This document shows positions 40,616-41,851 of a stretch of DNA of 41,851 nt, piece after piece (position 1 is the stretch's first letter; each line of letters begins with the position of its first letter). The position numbers were made by a program, and so were the translations under genes. The notes beneath the pieces were generated by a model. It was given only the letters and a program-made list of their open reading frames with translations, made no database searches and was not told the origin of the DNA. Source of the DNA: Butyrivibrio sp. (GTDB taxonomy: Bacteria > Bacillota > Clostridia > Lachnospirales > Lachnospiraceae); contig NZ_SVFW01000037.1 of the NCBI RefSeq assembly GCF_015056685.1, positions 1-41,851 on the forward strand, written 5' to 3'.

Positions 40616-41803
40616 ATGATTAAGACTAGTGAGGGAATTGTTCTTTCTGGTAGTCATTTTGTCAGGACTTTGCCGGATCTTTTAAACTGCAAGCCGGAGG
40701 ATTTTCTTTTTATTGATATAGAAACTACTGGGCTTTCTCCCAAGAGTGCTGATATATATCTTATTGGATGTGCTTATCATGATAATGGTAACTGGCACGT
40801 CTGTCAGTTTTTTGCTGAGACACCTGATCAGGAAAAAGAGATTCTTGAGGCGTTTATTGAATTCTCCAGGGAGTATAAGATACTTATCCACTTTAACGGT
40901 GACAGATTTGATATTCCATTTCTTTTAGCCAAATTTGAAAAGTATGGACTTCCAAATCCGTTTGCGCATATGAGTTCCCTTGATATTTATAAGGAGATAA
41001 AGCCATATAAAAAGCAGTTGGGGCTTCTTGACTGTAAGCAAAAGACAATTGAGCTTTATCTGGGGATTCAGAGAGAAGATAAGTATGATGGAGGAAAGCT
41101 TATTCCTATCTATCAGGACTATACTGTTTCCAAAGATGCTGAAAAGTTAAAGCTCCTTATGCTTCACAATTTTGAAGATGTCAAAGGAATGTTTGATGTT
41201 CTTACAATGCTTAAGTATAAAGAGTTCTTTAACTCTTTTTCAAAGCTTCCTAAAGAAGCTGTCAGAACTGACGCGGAGATTCCAGCATCGGAAGAACTGC
41301 TTGAGATGTTGCCTGTCCGCGCTAAAAAAGTTCAGGCCAACTACTATAACGACATAGATGGAACGCAGAAAAAGGAAGTCTACATGAAACTGTCAGTTCC
41401 GAAGCCTCTTCCTTCTTCACTTTCAGGAAATCTTGACGGATGTTATTTCAAGATCGATGGAACTGAAGCAGTTCTCAGAGTTCCATTATATGAAACAACA
41501 CTGAAGTATTTTTATTCTAATTATAAGGACTATTACTATCTTCCACAGGAAGACACGGCTTTGCATAAATCAATTGCCAGCTTCGTGGACAAAGATTACA
41601 GAGTAAAGGCGTCACCTGAGAATTGCTACACCAAAAAAGAGGGGCAGTATTTACAGGAATGGAATCTGTGCTTTGCGCCGTTTTTTAAATCAGATTATAA
41701 CGATAAGAATATTTTCTTTGACCTTAATGAGAATATGAAAAAGAGCAGATTTGCAATGAGCCTGTACGCTTGTCATGTGATCGCACATGTGCTTGAATTG
41801 TAA
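40616..41803 (+). CDS. YprB-like RNase H-fold exonuclease
   Basis: A 395-residue protein whose first 200 residues form a DEDD-type RNase H-like exonuclease of the YprB family. Catalytic residues are visible: DIETTG (about 34-39) supplies Asp and Glu, HFNGDRFDIPF (about 94-104) supplies the second Asp, and HNFEDVKGM (about 183-191) supplies the last acidic pair. The C-terminal 190 residues are a less conserved alpha/beta region with many Tyr residues. In Bacillus yprB lies beside the helicase gene yprA; here no helicase partner is next to it, and the window ends 48 bases later. GAGG precedes the ATG. The substrate, DNA or RNA, is not known. Confidence 0.87.
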   Translation: MIKTSEGIVLSGSHFVRTLPDLLNCKPEDFLFIDIETTGLSPKSADIYLIGCAYHDNGNWHVCQFFAETPDQEKEILEAFIEFSREYKILIHFNGDRFDIPFLLAKFEKYGLPNPFAHMSSLDIYKEIKPYKKQLGLLDCKQKTIELYLGIQREDKYDGGKLIPIYQDYTVSKDAEKLKLLMLHNFEDVKGMFDVLTMLKYKEFFNSFSKLPKEAVRTDAEIPASEELLEMLPVRAKKVQANYYNDIDGTQKKEVYMKLSVPKPLPSSLSGNLDGCYFKIDGTEAVLRVPLYETTLKYFYSNYKDYYYLPQEDTALHKSIASFVDKDYRVKASPENCYTKKEGQYLQEWNLCFAPFFKSDYNDKNIFFDLNENMKKSRFAMSLYACHVIAHVLEL

Positions 41804-41851
41804 GGAATTCATAGAAGGGTGAATAAAACAATAAAAAAAGAGCCGCAGATG

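Noticed and set aside
41804..41851. Terminator after the RNase H-like gene
   Set aside because: Only an A-run and a possible left arm (GAGCCGC) are present before the window ends, so no stem can be shown.

Overview
The window looks like chromosomal DNA from an anaerobic, motile, pectin- and hemicellulose-using Firmicute of the Lachnospiraceae, most like Butyrivibrio or Pseudobutyrivibrio. This placement is inference from gene content: meso-diaminopimelate dehydrogenase, a one-polypeptide flavin fumarate-reductase-type enzyme, DUF4003 and Cthe_2159-type proteins, AG-rich ribosome binding sites, AT-rich spacers and many lipoproteins. No rRNA, tRNA, phage or insertion sequence was seen. Thirty protein-coding loci are called, including one doubtful pseudogene. 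Several starts were moved inward from the longest frame to an ATG with a good Shine-Dalgarno (SD) sequence.

Layout. 1-730 is AT-rich and holds three tandem palindromic units plus a possible decayed small membrane-protein gene. 729-7601 (+) carries a DUF3006-like protein, a DUF4003 protein, a hotdog thioesterase, a CstA-type transporter, a membrane diguanylate cyclase and an exported FMN/FAD reductase. 7669-15511 holds a nucleotidase and a carbohydrate locus: an AraC regulator overlapping a GH2 glycosidase, divergent from a large DUF5107-TPR protein. 15490-16653 (-) is a rhodanese-TtcA fusion whose 3' end overlaps the TPR gene. 16804-22784 (+) is a lipoprotein followed by ddh, a membrane PP2C phosphatase and metY. 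22832-25433 (-) is a three-gene nicotinate-to-NAD operon. 25702-27342 is a GH28-like beta-helix protein behind a structured leader. 27351-27640 is an apparent small-RNA unit with its own promoter and terminator. 27709-32130 is a DUF2130 nuclease-like, MATE, membrane spermidine-synthase-like series behind tandem LexA-like operators. 32260-35260 pairs a chemoreceptor with a sugar-binding lipoprotein. 35397-41803 holds a CLC channel, a small immunity-like protein, a Cthe_2159-type beta-helix lipoprotein, a HAD phosphatase and an RNase H-like exonuclease.

How the genes fit together. Much of the window serves plant polysaccharide use and environmental sensing: GH2 with AraC and DUF5107-TPR, the GH28-like protein, the Cthe_2159-type wall-polymer binder, a chemoreceptor with its binding protein, and cyclic-di-GMP and phosphatase signalling. 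Redox and cofactor supply are represented by the flavin reductase and the NAD salvage operon.

The most unusual signals are non-coding. At 27351-27640 a strong promoter precedes two hairpins of different sequence but matching shape, an 11-base copy of the 16S rRNA anti-SD tail, and a strong terminator. Directly after it lie tandem LexA-like boxes in front of a nuclease-like gene. Another structured leader lies at 25521-25690, and the palindromic array lies at 82-290. All family assignments come from reading the sequence; no database search was run.
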